Assembly (NCBI GenBank): GCA_905209435.1
Contig: CAJLTE010000022.1
Coordinates: 1 to 36,744, forward strand
Reading direction: 5' to 3'
DNA from: an uncultured Blautia sp.
GTDB taxonomy: Bacteria > Bacillota_A > Clostridia > Lachnospirales > Lachnospiraceae
DNA: 36,744 nt
Shown here: in pieces, positions 36,040 through 36,744 of the stretch
Numbering within the stretch: the first letter of the stretch is position 1
How the letters are laid out: every line of letters begins with the position of its first letter
Program-made: the position numbers and the translations under genes
The notes under the pieces: model-generated
What the model was told of the DNA's origin: nothing
Seen by the model: the letters and a program-made list of their open reading frames with translations, nothing else
Databases searched by the model: none

Positions 36040-36127
36040 TTGACAAATCACACTTTCGCGCTAACTACTCCCTCATGGAATATTAATTTACTTGACAAAT
36101 CTTATCAAATGTATTCAGGCTTGTCAA
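36040..36127. promoter_or_regulatory. Repeated TTGACAAATC words
   Basis: TTGACAAATC occurs at 36040-36049 and 36092-36101, 52 bases apart, and its start recurs inverted as TTGTCAA at 36121-36127. This lies upstream of the ABC binding-protein gene. They may be operators or -35 boxes; no matching -10 box is clear. Confidence 0.3.
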
Positions 36128-36245
36128 CAAAATTCGATATTTTTTTGCAGCAAATTCCTCAAGCTTTGAAATTTGAATATCATTATGAACCTTACTCACA
36201 TTTGAAGCATATCTTAACAGCAGAAGTCTTTAAAGGAGTATCTGA

Positions 36246-36716
36246 ATGAAAAATAAGAAATGGATTTCACTGACAGCGGCAATCCTTTTGGCTGTAACTG
36301 CATTGCCCATGACAGCATTTGCCGCCAAAAAAGAAAGTACAGAAGAAAAAATCACAAAAATCACTTTAAATGAGGTAGCTCATTCTATTTTCTATGCACC
36401 GCAATATGTGGCAATCGAAAAGGGATATTTTAAAGATGAGGGACTTGATCTCACACTCGTTACCGGATTTGGCGCGGATAAAACAATGACTGCTGTGATT
36501 TCCGGTGAGGCTGATATTGGGTTTATGGGAGCGGAGGCTTCTATTTATGCTTACCAGGAGGGAGCCACTGACCCTGTTGTGAATTTCGCGCAGCTTACTC
36601 AGCGTGCGGGTAATTTCCTGGTTGCACGGGAAGAGATGCCCAATTTTAAGTGGGAAGATCTAAAAGATAAGAAAGTGCTTGGCGGCCGTAAAGGTGGTGT
36701 ACATACATCAATGTAA
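36246..36716 (+). pseudogene. ABC transporter solute-binding protein (NMT1/SsuA-like), truncated
   Basis: The first 26 residues are a signal peptide (KKWISLTAAILLAVTALPMT, then AFA). Residues 36-150 match the first lobe of NMT1/THI5/SsuA-type binding proteins: LNEVAHSIFYAPQYVAIEKG, FKDEGLDLTLVTGFGADKT and VISGEADIGFMGAE. The frame stops after LGGRKGG plus five unrelated residues, at about half the usual 330. An AAAGGAGT site lies seven bases upstream. The sequence after 36700 does not look like the family and may be the end of an inserted element running off the window, so the gene is probably broken. The intact protein would capture a thiamine precursor, sulfonate or similar ligand. Confidence 0.75.
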
Positions 36717-36744
36717 ATTATGAGACGATTGTGATTTTGTGTAA

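Noticed and set aside
36037..36249. 70-codon ORF upstream of the binding-protein gene
   Set aside because: No ribosome binding site or family resemblance; it covers the repeated TTGACAAATC region and looks like regulatory DNA.

Overview
This 36.7 kb window looks like chromosomal DNA of a low-GC gut Clostridia species, probably a Lachnospiraceae. That placement is inference, from strong AGGAGG-type ribosome binding sites, TTGACA/TATAAT promoters, a two-enzyme beta-galactosidase locus with a GPH symporter and AraC regulators, DUF4179 and YitT proteins, and the start of a trigger-factor gene. No rRNA, tRNA, CRISPR array or complete insertion sequence is visible. Most genes are on the minus strand.

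Layout. 1-5.7 kb: the first 16 codons of trigger factor, a DJ-1/PfpI protein, an AbgB-like M20 amidohydrolase, a CYTH protein, proC and a YitT membrane protein. Two ~210 bp hairpin elements with a shared core and a separate small hairpin repeat lie between these genes. 5.8-9.7 kb: an NhaC-type antiporter, a MATE exporter and a divergent AraC regulator. 9.9-10.3 kb: an array of a 53 bp unit between convergent genes. 10.3-19.8 kb: a beta-galactoside locus with lacZ (GH2), a divergent AraC regulator, a GH42 beta-galactosidase, a LacI-family C-terminal remnant, a second AraC regulator and a GPH sugar symporter. lacZ and the symporter share a 60 bp promoter/operator module, so uptake and hydrolysis are probably switched together.

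20-23.7 kb: small accessory genes, namely a DUF2442/DUF4160 pair, an ECF sigma factor with an overlapping DUF4179 membrane partner and an ECF-like promoter, a small Rpn-tail-like protein, a DUF2500 protein and a coding remnant. 23.7-28.8 kb: aldo/keto reductase, CMD-cupin fusion, flavodoxin, a DapA-superfamily lyase with a long leader and paired operators, and a LysR regulator. 28.8-32 kb: a toxin-antitoxin-like patch made of an HTH protein plus a HipA/CtkA-like kinase (promoter embedded in a perfect 18 bp terminator stem), a Fic protein with its own HTH and an inhibitory motif, and a small alpha/beta hydrolase. 32-36.7 kb: PepV dipeptidase, a broken DUF6440-like gene, a UPF0016/CaCA cation exporter operon with a terminator in its leader, and a truncated ABC solute-binding protein at the right edge.

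Strongest leads: the two large hairpin elements whose arms differ in sequence yet are each self-complementary; the 53 bp array; the shared lacZ/symporter module; the HTH-kinase pair beside Fic; a 30 bp coding minisatellite in lacZ; and promoters whose -35 box lies inside a terminator stem.
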